From positions 33,516 through 97,515 of the forward strand of contig JBOFLO010000041.1 in assembly GCA_051657905.1 (NCBI GenBank): 64,000 nt of DNA, read 5' to 3'. The notes under the pieces were generated by a model, which was not told where the DNA came from, ran no database searches, and saw only the letters and a program-made list of their open reading frames with translations. A program made the translations under genes and the position numbers. The DNA comes from JBOFLO01 sp051657905. GTDB lineage: Bacteria > Patescibacteriota > Gracilibacteria > UBA1369. Positions 1 to 8,349 of the stretch are shown piece after piece (the first letter of the stretch is position 1; the number at the start of each line of letters is the position of its first letter).

Positions 1-1170
1 CAATTGCGACATTTTAGTAATATTTTCAATAATAAATAAATCATCGCTTGTCACTTCAGGTAAGCTAAATAGTGTTGATTCTACAAGGTCGTTCGTTTTT
101 AACAGCACTGCTAATTTAAATCCATTTTTTTCTCTTGCTTTCAATAATAGCGCCTTCGCAGTATTTAAAGTTTCTTCCTTTCTTTGGATTCTAACTGGAA
201 TTGGTTTAATCTGATTACTAATTCTCAAAAAACCATCAATTCCCCTATTTCTTTGAACAGGTTCTGCCTCAATAGCATTAAGGATTTCAAGAATATCACT
301 TTCCTGATTTAGATAGGCTTCTTTACCTTTTTCCATTAAAGAAGAAGCTGATTTTATGGGCTTTGCTAGGCGGCTTTTTGTGAGCTGGACAGCATCTTCA
401 GATTTATCTATACCAATATACTTTCTTTGTAAGAGTTTAGCTGCCACTAAAGTTGTCCCACTACCACAAAATGGATCTAAAACCATATCTCCTTCGTCAG
501 TTACTAATTCAATAATTCGTTCTAAAAGAATTATTGGCTTCTGAGTAGGGTAGCCAACCCTTTCATTGGCCTTCGGATTCAGATATGGTATTTCCCAAAC
601 ATCTGACAAAGGGACACCTCTTTTTTCTTCCATTAAATCGTAAGATCCGTCAGTTACTGTTTTATATTTTGTTTTTCCATTTTGATCTCTCATCCTCTTT
701 TGAAAAATCTGATCAATATTTGTTGTAGGTGAATAGGAATCAAATTTCTTATTAAACTTGAAGTTCGATGATTTGCTATAAAAAAAAATTATTTGATGTG
801 AATTCAGCAAGCCTTTCTTTGCATTCGACCATCTCTTATAAGCCCAAACAATCTCACTCTGAAAATTTTTGTTCTCAAAAACATCATCTAAGGCAATTCT
901 CAAATAATGAGATGCAGATCTATCACAATGTAAAAAAATACTCCCGGTTTCTTTTAGAACCCTTTTACATTCCAGTAAGCGGCTCTGTACATAGCCTTTA
1001 TATGCCTGTATATCTTCCCAATTATCCTCAAAACAAAAGTACTTTGAATTATCACGTGATTTTAAAGAATGAGTTCTTTGGCTAAAAAATGGGGGGTCTA
1101 AATAAATCAAATCAATAGACTCATTGTCTATTTTTTTTAATTCCGTTAAGCAATCTCCCATTATAATCAT
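1..1170 (-). CDS. Site-specific DNA methyltransferase (N6-adenine/N4-cytosine class), C-terminus beyond window
   Basis: Reading leftward from ATG at 1170, the protein has LIYLDPPF near residue 25 (amino-methyltransferase motif IV) and, much later, DPFCGSGTT (motif I, the SAM-binding loop). Motif IV before motif I is the beta-class order of exocyclic-amino DNA methyltransferases. It would protect host DNA from the endonuclease encoded just upstream: its ATG overlaps that gene's TGA stop (ATGA), so the two are translated as a coupled pair. The stop codon lies beyond base 1. Class is seen from motifs; the target sequence is inferred only from the partner nuclease. Confidence 0.9.
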   Translation of the reverse strand, partial: MIIMGDCLTELKKIDNESIDLIYLDPPFFSQRTHSLKSRDNSKYFCFEDNWEDIQAYKGYVQSRLLECKRVLKETGSIFLHCDRSASHYLRIALDDVFENKNFQSEIVWAYKRWSNAKKGLLNSHQIIFFYSKSSNFKFNKKFDSYSPTTNIDQIFQKRMRDQNGKTKYKTVTDGSYDLMEEKRGVPLSDVWEIPYLNPKANERVGYPTQKPIILLERIIELVTDEGDMVLDPFCGSGTTLVAAKLLQRKYIGIDKSEDAVQLTKSRLAKPIKSASSLMEKGKEAYLNQESDILEILNAIEAEPVQRNRGIDGFLRISNQIKPIPVRIQRKEETLNTAKALLLKAREKNGFKLAVLLKTNDLVESTLFSLPEVTSDDLFIIENITKMSQL

Positions 1171-1811
1171 AAATTCTTAGTTTTAGTGGTAGCAATTTTT
1201 TCCAAGATAGCCAATAAATCGACACCAGTTTTCCTTTTTATAACTTCCCAAGCCTCCTTTCCAAAGTAATATTCTCCATTTACCCCTGCATAAACTGTTT
1301 TAAGCGTTTCTTGAATTCTAATCGCTTGCTTTCGATTAGGATAATAAAACATAATTCTGATGGGTTTATAGCCAGCATCTCTTATGTTTTTAATACGAGT
1401 ATGTTCCTTGGTTATATGATCACCATCTGTTGTCGCATCTCTCCATTTTATTTCGTATGCATCCTTATTAATCAAACAATCTATTTCAAAAGTTGCTGGT
1501 CTGGAACCAGATTTATTTGGGATTCGAATCTTTCTTGCTGCTTTAACAAATTTCTCTTCAAAACAGAGAATCGCAGCTTCTTCAAGAAATGAGCCTGCAT
1601 ACTTGTACAAAAACCTTCCTTTATTTTGATATTCATCTATTAGCTTTCCTTCTGCATTAGTAATACCTAGAACCTGATAGAGTAGATAATGGGAGTTATC
1701 ATCAGATTCCATTTCAGCCATGCGCGCAACCATTACCTTTTTTAAAGTTTCAGAATACTTTTCTGCAACAGCATTAATTCTTTCAAAGATATTTTGTGTT
1801 GTGGTTGTCAT
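1167..1811 (-). CDS. ApaLI-like type II restriction endonuclease
   Basis: A 214-residue protein that resembles the ApaLI restriction endonuclease family (Pfam RE_ApaLI, from memory). Family-like stretches are NKGRFLYKYAGSFLEEA, a central FEIDCLI...YEIKWRDATTDGDH block with the acidic and lysine residues of a PD-(D/E)xK nuclease core, and IRIMFYYPNRKQAIRIQ. ApaLI cuts GTGCAC; the same specificity here is inference. The gene is followed by the overlapping methyltransferase, forming a complete type II restriction-modification pair on the 3' side of tRNA-Ile2. Length is that of a complete family member. Confidence 0.85.
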   Translation of the reverse strand: MTTTTQNIFERINAVAEKYSETLKKVMVARMAEMESDDNSHYLLYQVLGITNAEGKLIDEYQNKGRFLYKYAGSFLEEAAILCFEEKFVKAARKIRIPNKSGSRPATFEIDCLINKDAYEIKWRDATTDGDHITKEHTRIKNIRDAGYKPIRIMFYYPNRKQAIRIQETLKTVYAGVNGEYYFGKEAWEVIKRKTGVDLLAILEKIATTKTKNL

Positions 1812-1934
1812 GGTTGTTTAATAATCATCTAAAGAATTCCTACCCAGCAGCAGTTTTTGTTATAGTATCAATAGAAGAATTCAACACTGCGTCCGACTCA
1901 ATCTTCACAAGTACTTCCATTTTTGAGATCCATT

Positions 1935-2010
1935 TGGTGGGCCCGCCTGGACTTGAACCAGGGACCAATCGGTTATGAGCCGACTGCTCTAACCACTGAG
2001 CTACGGGCCC
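1935..2010 (-). tRNA. tRNA-Ile2 (anticodon CAU, probably lysidine-modified)
   Basis: Complete 76-nt cloverleaf on the minus strand: 7-bp acceptor stem GGGCCCG/CGGGCCC, D-arm with AGCTCAGTGGTTAGAGC, anticodon loop CTCATAA, T-loop TTCAAGT and an encoded CCA. The CAU anticodon could be Met or Ile2; the overall sequence is close to the E. coli ileX type (TTGGTC variable region, GGTTCAAGTCC T-arm), so Ile2 is preferred. Confidence is high for a tRNA, moderate for Ile rather than Met. Confidence 0.9.
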
Positions 2011-2034
2011 GTAAAAGGGGAACGCTTTTGTCAA

Positions 2035-2065
2035 AACTCCGGCCTACTTTAAAGCAAAGTAGACC
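2035..2065 (-). terminator. Rho-independent terminator of the lipoprotein gene
   Basis: On the minus strand a 10-bp stem (GGTCTACTTT / AAAGTAGGCC, one G-U pair) with a 5-nt loop is followed by GGAGTTTTG. It lies 18 nt past the stop of the gene ending at 2083. Confidence 0.7.
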
Positions 2066-2082
2066 GAAATTCAATAATCAAT

Positions 2083-2799
2083 TTATTGTTTAGCACTCTT
2101 CGAAAGCATCACCGAAACCTCCCCATCCCCACCCGCCGCACAAGTCATCACCAAAACATTACTTTCCTTAGTGTAACTCTTAATCACCCCCTCAGCACTT
2201 TCCATACTCATCCCGGAAGTATCCGCACCCCACCCCGCATCCACCAACAATTTCGCCTGCCCATCACAAGTCGCTTTCAAATCGCTGCTCGCCACCATAA
2301 AGCTCAAAGCCTGCATACTCTCACCATAATTCACAAATCCATAATCACTCCCATTACTCAAACTAGGCAAATCACTTGGCACCTCCGCCGGTCTGGCCGC
2401 CCCTTCCGCCGAAGAAACAGTAGTAGTCTCACCATTATCTCCCTTTACCGTCATTTTAGAATCATCAATAGTCATCACTTCTTTCCCAGCATCATCCTTC
2501 ACCACCAAACTATTCCCATCACTATTGGCAGTCACCAAAGTCTTCCCACTATTATCAGTAATTTTCACACCCCCACCGGCCTCAGTCCCATCCATAGTAA
2601 TATTCCCATCCGGCGTCTGAATATTAATTCTCCCATCCTGCAAAGCATCAAAATCAACCTTAACCTCACCATTGGAAGCACTATTAATCATACTTTCCGC
2701 AATTTGATTGCCAATTTGTTCTTCCAAAGATTGGCAACCGCTTAACATCCCAGCAGCCATCACACCCATTGCTCCAACTAATAAAACTTTATTTTTCAT
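2083..2799 (-). CDS. Predicted lipoprotein, unknown function
   Basis: 238 residues. The N-terminus is a short basic start, a hydrophobic stretch and the lipobox LSGC (Cys22), so the mature protein should be lipid-anchored outside the membrane. Residues about 45-135 form repeated short beta-strand-like segments (IQTPDGNITMDG, VKITDNSGKTLV, MTVKGDNGETTTV), suggesting a beta-solenoid or stacked-strand domain. A glycine/serine-rich linker precedes a C-terminal domain of about 90 residues with two cysteines (ATCDGQ, VMTCAAG) that could form a disulfide. I do not recognise a named family. Single gene with its own terminator. Confidence 0.75.
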   Translation of the reverse strand: MKNKVLLVGAMGVMAAGMLSGCQSLEEQIGNQIAESMINSASNGEVKVDFDALQDGRINIQTPDGNITMDGTEAGGGVKITDNSGKTLVTANSDGNSLVVKDDAGKEVMTIDDSKMTVKGDNGETTTVSSAEGAARPAEVPSDLPSLSNGSDYGFVNYGESMQALSFMVASSDLKATCDGQAKLLVDAGWGADTSGMSMESAEGVIKSYTKESNVLVMTCAAGGDGEVSVMLSKSAKQ

Positions 2800-2841
2800 T
2801 GTTTATAATTAAATGCTGCGGCCAATATACCAAAATCATTT

Positions 2842-3753
2842 TTAACCTTCCATCAATTTTCTCAGTTTAAATCTCGCCTCATCGACTATTGCTATCACCC
2901 AATTCTGTTCCAATTGCACCCAATTCCTAAAAATCTTATCATCCGCCAAAGCCATTAATTCTCTTCTCGCCTCTTTCGGCATTTTTTGCATTCTTTCCAA
3001 ATATTTCATCGGCGCATCCACTCCTTCTAATGTACCTGCAAAAAACGTTTTTTCCTCATTAAAAGGTACCACATGTTTAGCCACATTTTGCGAAGCCTGC
3101 CCTTTATCCAAAACATGTCCCAAATTCACCAACAAATCCAACTCCGCCCTTCTGTCCCAGCGTGAATGAAGTGCCTTGAATATCTCTGCCTGTTCCGGCG
3201 GCAAATAAAAATCAAATAGTCTTCTACCTGCCCAGGCTTCCTTCCTCTTATGAATTTTACCTTTTCTTTCATTAAATTCCGGATGCGCCCGCGGCATATC
3301 GCCCATCACAATTTCGCCATTGTCATGAGGAATAATCATTTTATAAAAATCTTCCCAATTCTCGAATTTCCCCTCAGTAACCGCCAGTTTTAAAGCCGGA
3401 TATTTTTCTTCAATTTCTCTAACCCACCAAAGCAACTCCTCCACATGATCCAAATTATTCTCACTAAAATCAGGATCAATTTCCTGACCCACCCCCTCTC
3501 TATTCCATCTTTTCACCCCCTGCAAACTTTTTGCCAATAATTCTCTAATTTCTCCACTTAAAGTCTGAATATATTTCTCCTTCATCTCACCCTCCAATGC
3601 CGCTGTAATTCTATCCTCCACCCCGCCGGTCGCTAGCCTTCTCATATGCGATTCAACAATCGGCTCTACTTTCAAATACTTCGCCCTGCCCGACTTCTCT
3701 TTTACCTCACTGATTTCCTCCTCATACTCCTTCAGCCAAGTAGAATTGCTCAT
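2842..3753 (-). CDS. HD-domain-like hydrolase, putative
   Basis: 303 residues, helical and highly charged, with no signal peptide or membrane segment, hence cytoplasmic. The middle carries YKMIIPHDNGEIVMGDMP, resembling the HD-GE-GD(I/M) core of HD-domain phosphohydrolases of the YfbR/HD_3 type; an earlier VEPIVESHMRRL could give the first histidine and a later LLVNLGHVLDKGQAS the distal aspartate. The rest is unfamiliar, so this is a fold-level suggestion. It is divergent from the pyrophosphatase gene, so a nucleotide-related role is possible but unproven. Confidence 0.5.
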   Translation of the reverse strand: MSNSTWLKEYEEEISEVKEKSGRAKYLKVEPIVESHMRRLATGGVEDRITAALEGEMKEKYIQTLSGEIRELLAKSLQGVKRWNREGVGQEIDPDFSENNLDHVEELLWWVREIEEKYPALKLAVTEGKFENWEDFYKMIIPHDNGEIVMGDMPRAHPEFNERKGKIHKRKEAWAGRRLFDFYLPPEQAEIFKALHSRWDRRAELDLLVNLGHVLDKGQASQNVAKHVVPFNEEKTFFAGTLEGVDAPMKYLERMQKMPKEARRELMALADDKIFRNWVQLEQNWVIAIVDEARFKLRKLMEG

Positions 3754-3871
3754 GTATTTTTATTATTTATCACTTCAACCTAACCCAGCCAGACCACCCT
3801 TTCCAAATTATTCCAATTCACAGCCCGCTAAAAATATGTTAAAAAAATCCTGTACTAATAATTTACTCATT

Positions 3872-4423
3872 ATGAATCCATACTCACCTTTCCACACTAT
3901 TAAACAGGACAAAGCCCCTGAAGAATTAAACTTAATCGTTGAAATTTCCCGCGGCGACTCCAATAAATACGAATACAACAAAGAAATCGGCATTTTAGAA
4001 TTAGACCGCGTTCTCTACGGCCCAACCTTCTACCCGGTTAATTACTGCGACGTTCCAAACACTTGGAACCTAGGCGACAATGATCCTTTGGACGCAGTAC
4101 TTTTCGCTACCTACCCTGTGGCTCCTGGTGTACTAGCCAAAGGCCGCGTAATTGGTGTTATGGAAATGGAAGACAATGGCGAAGTCGATCACAAAATCAT
4201 CTGCGTAGCTAAAAAAGACCCACGCTTCGACCATGTAAAACATGTGAATGATCTGACCGAATATCAACGCAAAGATTTGAAATCATTCATGGAAATGTAC
4301 AAAATTCCTCAAACCGGAGTTGGCACAGTTAAGGTAGGGGAGTTCCTTGGCCCTGATAAAGCTTACGAATTAATCAAAGAAGCTCAGGCCGAATACACTA
4401 AAAAATTCCCTCAACAATCATAA
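3872..4423 (+). CDS. ppa: Inorganic pyrophosphatase (family I)
   Basis: 183 residues from ATG 3872. It hydrolyses pyrophosphate to phosphate and so pulls biosynthetic reactions forward. The family signature DNDPLDA with metal-binding aspartates is present, as are YGPTFYPVNY, KDPRF and the C-terminal KVGEFLGPDKA region. An in-frame opening continues upstream to 3746, but the first 42 codons look non-coding and the family begins near MNPYSPFH, so the internal start was chosen. The following membrane-protein gene starts immediately after its stop, suggesting co-transcription. Confidence 0.95.
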   Translation: MNPYSPFHTIKQDKAPEELNLIVEISRGDSNKYEYNKEIGILELDRVLYGPTFYPVNYCDVPNTWNLGDNDPLDAVLFATYPVAPGVLAKGRVIGVMEMEDNGEVDHKIICVAKKDPRFDHVKHVNDLTEYQRKDLKSFMEMYKIPQTGVGTVKVGEFLGPDKAYELIKEAQAEYTKKFPQQS

Positions 4424-5425
4424 ATGGATCCACTCAGCCAATTTTTTGTACCAATCTTCTTTGCCACTTTCTTTGGTGCACTTTGTTGGCTGATCTTGGG
4501 TCGCGACCCGCGCAGCCGCAAGTCTATCATGCCGCATTACGATCCGCCGGCTGACTTAAACTTGGTTGAATTGGGAATTCTCTACGATGATATTTTCCAA
4601 AACAAAGACCTCGGCTATCAATTTTACGAATATTATTTTCAGGATATTATCGCTTTCGAGAAAAACGAAATTATCCTCAAAGCCACCCCTGACAGCCCGG
4701 CTTTCCAAAAACTCAATCAAACCGATCAGGATTTATTAAAAATCCTCTTCGGCGACCAAACCGTCGCTCCCATCCAAAGCGATTGGTTCAAAGAACGCAT
4801 TCAAATGGTCCGTCGCCAAATTTACCAAAACCTCACTACCAAAGGTTTTTACAAACAATCCCCGCGCCACCAACGCAAATTCCTCTACAACGCCGCCAAG
4901 TTTTTTATCACCGCTCCTTTTATTTATGACTTTTTCTGGTTCTTTATGGGCTGGAACGAAGAAGGGGATGGCTTCTTCGGCAGCTTCGATTTCAGCTGGC
5001 AACCTTGGATGCCCTTACCATTTTTCTTCGGAATTATGATCTCCGGATTAATCCTAGGTTTCTTCGGCCGGCTCACCTGTAAAAAAACCATGCTCGGCTC
5101 CGACAAATTACAGGAAATTCTTGGCTTCAAAGAATTCATCATCACCGCCGAAAAAGACCGCATCGAACATTTCCTTAAAACAGACCCAACCGCCTACAAA
5201 AAAGTCATTCCCTATGCCTTCCTTTTCGGCGTTCAAGAAAAATGGCTAGCCCCAGTAGAAAATCTCCACTCCAAATTAGCCGATCCATCTCTTTTGGAAT
5301 TCACCGGTTTATTGGACGATGAAAGCGTCGAACAAGCTTTTGAAAACTCCCACAACCCCATCATCTCCTTCGGCAACGTTATCATCTACTCTATCATCAA
5401 AGCCGCCTCCACCCGCTTCCGCTAA
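4424..5425 (+). CDS. DUF2207-like membrane protein, C-terminal part of the family only
   Basis: 333 residues. An N-terminal membrane segment (about residues 6-25, FFVPIFFATFFGALCWLILG) runs straight into GRDPRSRKSIMPHYDPP, the block that follows the membrane helix in DUF2207 (YciQ-like) proteins. Two more hydrophobic segments lie near 160-177 and 192-212. The C-terminal part has the family-like GFKEFIITAEKDRIEHF and YKKVIPYAFLFGVQEKW. The usual N-terminal extracellular beta domain is absent, so this is a shortened form. It abuts ppa with no gap. Function is unknown. Confidence 0.65.
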   Translation: MDPLSQFFVPIFFATFFGALCWLILGRDPRSRKSIMPHYDPPADLNLVELGILYDDIFQNKDLGYQFYEYYFQDIIAFEKNEIILKATPDSPAFQKLNQTDQDLLKILFGDQTVAPIQSDWFKERIQMVRRQIYQNLTTKGFYKQSPRHQRKFLYNAAKFFITAPFIYDFFWFFMGWNEEGDGFFGSFDFSWQPWMPLPFFFGIMISGLILGFFGRLTCKKTMLGSDKLQEILGFKEFIITAEKDRIEHFLKTDPTAYKKVIPYAFLFGVQEKWLAPVENLHSKLADPSLLEFTGLLDDESVEQAFENSHNPIISFGNVIIYSIIKAASTRFR

Positions 5426-5440
5426 TCTATTTTCCACACA

Positions 5441-5472
5441 AAAAGAGCGACCAACTCCGGCCGCTCTTTTTT
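5441..5472. terminator. Bidirectional terminator
   Basis: AAAAGAGCG and CGCTCTTTT form a 9-bp stem around a 12-nt loop, with A and T tracts on both sides. It sits between the convergent genes ending at 5425 (+) and 5497 (-). Confidence 0.8.
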
Positions 5473-5496
5473 AAAATATTCAATTCCTTCTCTAAT

Positions 5497-6000
5497 CTAT
5501 CTCACAATCCCATTCATCTTATCAGACTCAGCCTGCACCAAAGCCGCAAATTTCTGATGTAATTCCATTTTGAAATTAGGATCAGTTTCACTTGCCACCC
5601 TCGGCGTCCAATATCCTTCACATTCCAACCAGCTTTGATGAGTAAACCCATGCTCAGCCAAAACAATATTATAATCAATTTTATTCCCATCAGCCCCTTT
5701 TCTGTAAGCCATATGCGTATGAATCAAAGCATAAGTTTCCAAACTACATGGTTCAGAACCCCCACGCATTTTAGCTTGAGCAGCTTGATAAAGTGGCATA
5801 AAAGCCATGGCAGTTTTACCCATATCAGCCGGATCACTCATTTTTGCTGTGAAGCCAGCTTTCGCTGCCGCCCAATCAGCCGCAGTTACTCCATGCTGTT
5901 CAGCAATTTCATTTTCTTTGTTAACATCTCCACCCGTATTTCCCATCAACGCACATAAATCTGCATATTTTTCCAGGCTCACTCCATTGATAGAATCCAT
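5497..6000 (-). CDS. Unknown protein made of two related repeats
   Basis: 167 residues, no signal peptide. The protein is two related units of about 75-80 residues: residues 1-70 (SLEKYADLCALM ... GVTAADWAAAKAGFTAKMSDP) and 85-160 (SLETYALIHTHM ... GFTHQSWLECEGYWTPRVASDP-like). Each begins with an S-LE-YA helix and ends with a W-centred helix followed by an acidic D-P turn. It resembles short uncharacterised bacterial proteins (I recall the DUF6620 label but cannot confirm it). Alpha-helical and cytoplasmic by appearance; function unknown. Confidence 0.65.
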   Translation of the reverse strand: MDSINGVSLEKYADLCALMGNTGGDVNKENEIAEQHGVTAADWAAAKAGFTAKMSDPADMGKTAMAFMPLYQAAQAKMRGGSEPCSLETYALIHTHMAYRKGADGNKIDYNIVLAEHGFTHQSWLECEGYWTPRVASETDPNFKMELHQKFAALVQAESDKMNGIVR

Positions 6001-6170
6001 AAATGTTTTTATTAAAAATTAGAACTGCTCAAAGTTATCACAGCTAATTTCAAATCACCAAATCAAAAAGAAAACCCATCCAACGCTACAATTACAAAAT
6101 CTCCATATGAGTTTTTATTTTGCAGAATTAGGTCATCTTGTTATAAAATAAGATCTTATAACAGTGTTCA

Positions 6171-7115
6171 ATGAACAAACCCCCTGATGGTTTTATCAAA
6201 CACTTAAAAAAACGCGCTGCTATTGTCATGGTCGGCGCCACTGCCGCTTTGACCAGTAAATTAGCTTATCACCACGAGGTTAAACAAACTGTCAGTCACC
6301 AAGGAGAAATCGTTTATACCCACACCGACCCCGACACCAATCGCATTCTCAATTATTTGTCCGGTCGTGAAAAATTTTCCATTCAGGAAAGAAGAGCTTT
6401 AGCTTTTTCCACTTATAAAGCTCGTTTAATTTGCAATGCCGCCACCAACTCAACCATAAGCCTACCTTCCGACTTTGTTTACATGAATGAACAGGAGGTT
6501 TTAGAATTTCTCAAAATTGATTCTCCTAAACCTACCTCCCAGATTCAAAGCGAATTCGAACTACAATTAACTGCCATGACTTACAACATTCCGGAGCAAT
6601 ATGATCAAAATGACAATCTATACCGTCAGTTATGGGAATTAGAGGCTATCGCCGGCGCCCCTCGTATTCGTTGGGCCAGCGAAATCAACCTCCCACTAGG
6701 CGAAAGAACAATCGCACATTATAGTTTACCCAACACCCTTTACATCACCCCCGTCTTCGATCAAACCGACAATCCCTACGATGACCTCGTAGCCGAAGCC
6801 TCACACGCCATCCAATTCCAAAACAATGTCCCAGACTCCTACGCCAAACTTTTCTCCACTATAATTCACACCACTTTACGCACCGCCCAATCAGAAAATC
6901 CCCTTAGACTATCTTCTTTTAATCAAGCCTACGGTGAAGAATATCAACGCCCCGGAAGCATTGAACATGAAGCCCACTCTCAAATCGAGCCAGCTTTATA
7001 TATTATGTTTCCCGAGATTGAAAAAGCAGCAACCCCTCCTGAACCAACCTACGACCTGAATTCAGTAAAAATTACTGTCAATCTGCTCCTTAAGCCTTAC
7101 ATATCTTTGCCATGA
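6171..7115 (+). CDS. Membrane-anchored or secreted protein, degenerate metallopeptidase-like
   Basis: 314 residues. A basic start and one hydrophobic segment (residues about 16-32) suggest export or a single anchor. Residues 207-216 read VAEASHAIQF, like the helix of zinc peptidases but with Glu209-x-x-His212 in place of HExxH; IEHEAHSQIEPALY (264-277) supplies further histidines and glutamates. Whether it binds metal is unclear. It overlaps the convergent GFA gene by 19 nt at its 3' end. I do not recognise a named family. Confidence 0.65.
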   Translation: MNKPPDGFIKHLKKRAAIVMVGATAALTSKLAYHHEVKQTVSHQGEIVYTHTDPDTNRILNYLSGREKFSIQERRALAFSTYKARLICNAATNSTISLPSDFVYMNEQEVLEFLKIDSPKPTSQIQSEFELQLTAMTYNIPEQYDQNDNLYRQLWELEAIAGAPRIRWASEINLPLGERTIAHYSLPNTLYITPVFDQTDNPYDDLVAEASHAIQFQNNVPDSYAKLFSTIIHTTLRTAQSENPLRLSSFNQAYGEEYQRPGSIEHEAHSQIEPALYIMFPEIEKAATPPEPTYDLNSVKITVNLLLKPYISLP

Positions 7116-7456
7116 TAATGAAATGGCTTCAATTCAGCAATATTCACCCCATCTAAACAGCGCACATTAACCGCTGCTGTTTCTTCACCTTCCTTATTTT
7201 TACCTTTTCCAAAAGATTTAATCCCGCAAACCTTGCAGAATAAATGATGAATAACTTTTTTATTAAACTGATAATCCTGTAATTGCTCCTCCCCAGAAAT
7301 CAATTTAAACTTACTCATCGGCACAAAAGTCAAAATAGTCCCAGATCTCTCACACATTGAACAGTCACAACTAATCACCGAAGCCAAATCCGTCTCCACT
7401 TCATATTTCACCGCCCCACAATGACAGCTCCCTGTATAAGTTTTTAATTCACTCAT
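7097..7456 (-). CDS. GFA-family protein (CENP-V/Gfa zinc-binding fold)
   Basis: 119 residues from ATG 7456. GSCHCGAVKYEVE at the N-terminus, CDCSMCERSG in the middle and HHLFCKVCGIKSFG are the cysteine-pair motifs of the GFA/CENP-V domain, which binds zinc and in some members handles S-hydroxymethyl-glutathione or other thiol adducts; the substrate here is unknown. The reading frame stays open to 7666 but that part runs through tRNA-Trp, so the internal start was chosen. Confidence 0.88.
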   Translation of the reverse strand: MSELKTYTGSCHCGAVKYEVETDLASVISCDCSMCERSGTILTFVPMSKFKLISGEEQLQDYQFNKKVIHHLFCKVCGIKSFGKGKNKEGEETAAVNVRCLDGVNIAELKPFHYHGKDM

Positions 7457-7476
7457 GATTGAAATTATTAATTTTC

Positions 7477-7550
7477 TGGCACGGCTAGTAGGAATCGAAC
7501 CCACGTTAACGGTTTTGGAGACCGCTGTATTGCCACTATACGATAGCCGT
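7477..7550 (-). tRNA. tRNA-Trp (anticodon CCA)
   Basis: 74-nt cloverleaf on the minus strand with acceptor ACGGCTA/TAGCCGT, discriminator G, encoded CCA, anticodon loop CTCCAAA and T-loop TTCGATT. It lies between rpsT and the GFA gene, not in the common place next to secE. Confidence 0.95.
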
Positions 7551-7663
7551 ATACTTTGCTGTTCTCTTTCATGCAGAATCAGCCAGAAAAAATTACACAA
7601 AAAACCCCCGAAAATCAAATTTTTCCCGATAATCACTTTTTCGCACCTCTGATAATTTCCCAA

Positions 7664-7692
7664 CAAAAAAGCGAAAACCTTTCGGTTTCCGC
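7664..7692 (-). terminator. Terminator of rpsT
   Basis: Minus-strand stem GCGGAAACC / GGTTTTCGC (one G-U) closed by a GAAA tetraloop and followed by six T. It begins 28 nt past the rpsT stop. Confidence 0.85.
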
Positions 7693-7719
7693 AATCAATT
7701 TCAAATTAAGCTCTTACAA

Positions 7720-7971
7720 TTAAGCTACCAATTTAGAAAGACGAGATTTCTTTCTAGCAGCATTGTTTTTATGCAACAAATGCTTTTTAGCGGCAGTATC
7801 AATTACAGAATATACTTTTGGTAATTCTTTTTTTGCAGCTTCTTTATCAGTTTTAGCCATTTCCATAACCTTTTTAACAGCTGATTTTAATAGTGTCTTG
7901 TAAGGCTTGCGGCGTTCAGTTCTGATTTTTGCTTGTCTCATCGCCTTTTTGGCGGAAGAAGTAATAGGCAT
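7720..7971 (-). CDS. rpsT: Ribosomal protein S20
   Basis: 83 residues, very basic and helical. MPITSSAKKAMRQAKIRTER at the start and KKHLLHKNNAARKKSRLSKL at the end are typical S20 signatures; it binds 16S rRNA in the body of the 30S subunit. It is a single-gene unit with its own -35/-10 promoter (8002-8031) and a strong terminator. No Shine-Dalgarno motif is visible. Confidence 0.96.
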   Translation of the reverse strand: MPITSSAKKAMRQAKIRTERRKPYKTLLKSAVKKVMEMAKTDKEAAKKELPKVYSVIDTAAKKHLLHKNNAARKKSRLSKLVA

Positions 7972-8001
7972 ACTAGGTCTTTTAAATAAGTTTCGGACTG
8001 A

Positions 8002-8031
8002 AATATAATCAGATTCGCTCTACCTTGTCAA
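8002..8031 (-). promoter_or_regulatory. rpsT promoter
   Basis: On the minus strand TTGACA (8031-8026) and TATATT (8007-8002) with 18-bp spacing, 30 nt before the rpsT start. Confidence 0.8.
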
Positions 8032-8129
8032 TTTTTTTCTCCTTTATTGCCCACTATTAACTACCCGCTACACCTTATCCCCATTCGCCTTTGCTCTTTA
8101 AAGTATTGTTACACCACTTATTATAAAGC

Positions 8130-8157
8130 TTGACAACACTACTATATATGATACAAT
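8130..8157 (+). promoter_or_regulatory. Promoter and long leader of the S-layer gene
   Basis: TTGACA (8130) and TACAAT (8152) are 16 bp apart, predicting a transcript start near 8164 and an untranslated leader of about 185 nt before ATG 8350. A second, weaker TTGACA/TTAACA pair (8228/8251) could give a shorter leader. The 378-base stretch 7972-8349 holds only these promoters and the rpsT promoter. Long leaders are common on abundant S-layer mRNAs (established knowledge). Confidence 0.7.
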
Positions 8158-8349
8158 TCGCTCTTGTTTGAGTAACAGAAATGGCGTAAATTTCACTTAA
8201 TTGAGCCAATAAACTCAAAATAGTCCTTTGACAGATCGGTAAGATTACCCTTAACAAAATAGCTTTTTCAGACTTTTGTTTGAAATTGCTGTAATTCTGT
8301 CTAACTTTTTCGGTTCTATTAAATGATATTTAATCACAATTAAAAATAT

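Noticed and set aside
1840..2034. A 64-residue frame running through tRNA-Ile2
   Set aside because: The bases are accounted for by a complete tRNA; the same holds for frames across tRNA-Trp and tRNA-His.
2086..2745. A 219-residue plus-strand frame opposite the lipoprotein
   Set aside because: Composition (His/Ile/Thr/Pro) is typical of antisense to AT-rich genes; the minus frame has a signal peptide with lipobox.
8075..8257. A 60-residue minus-strand frame upstream of the S-layer gene
   Set aside because: It overlaps the S-layer promoter and leader, and shows no protein-like features.
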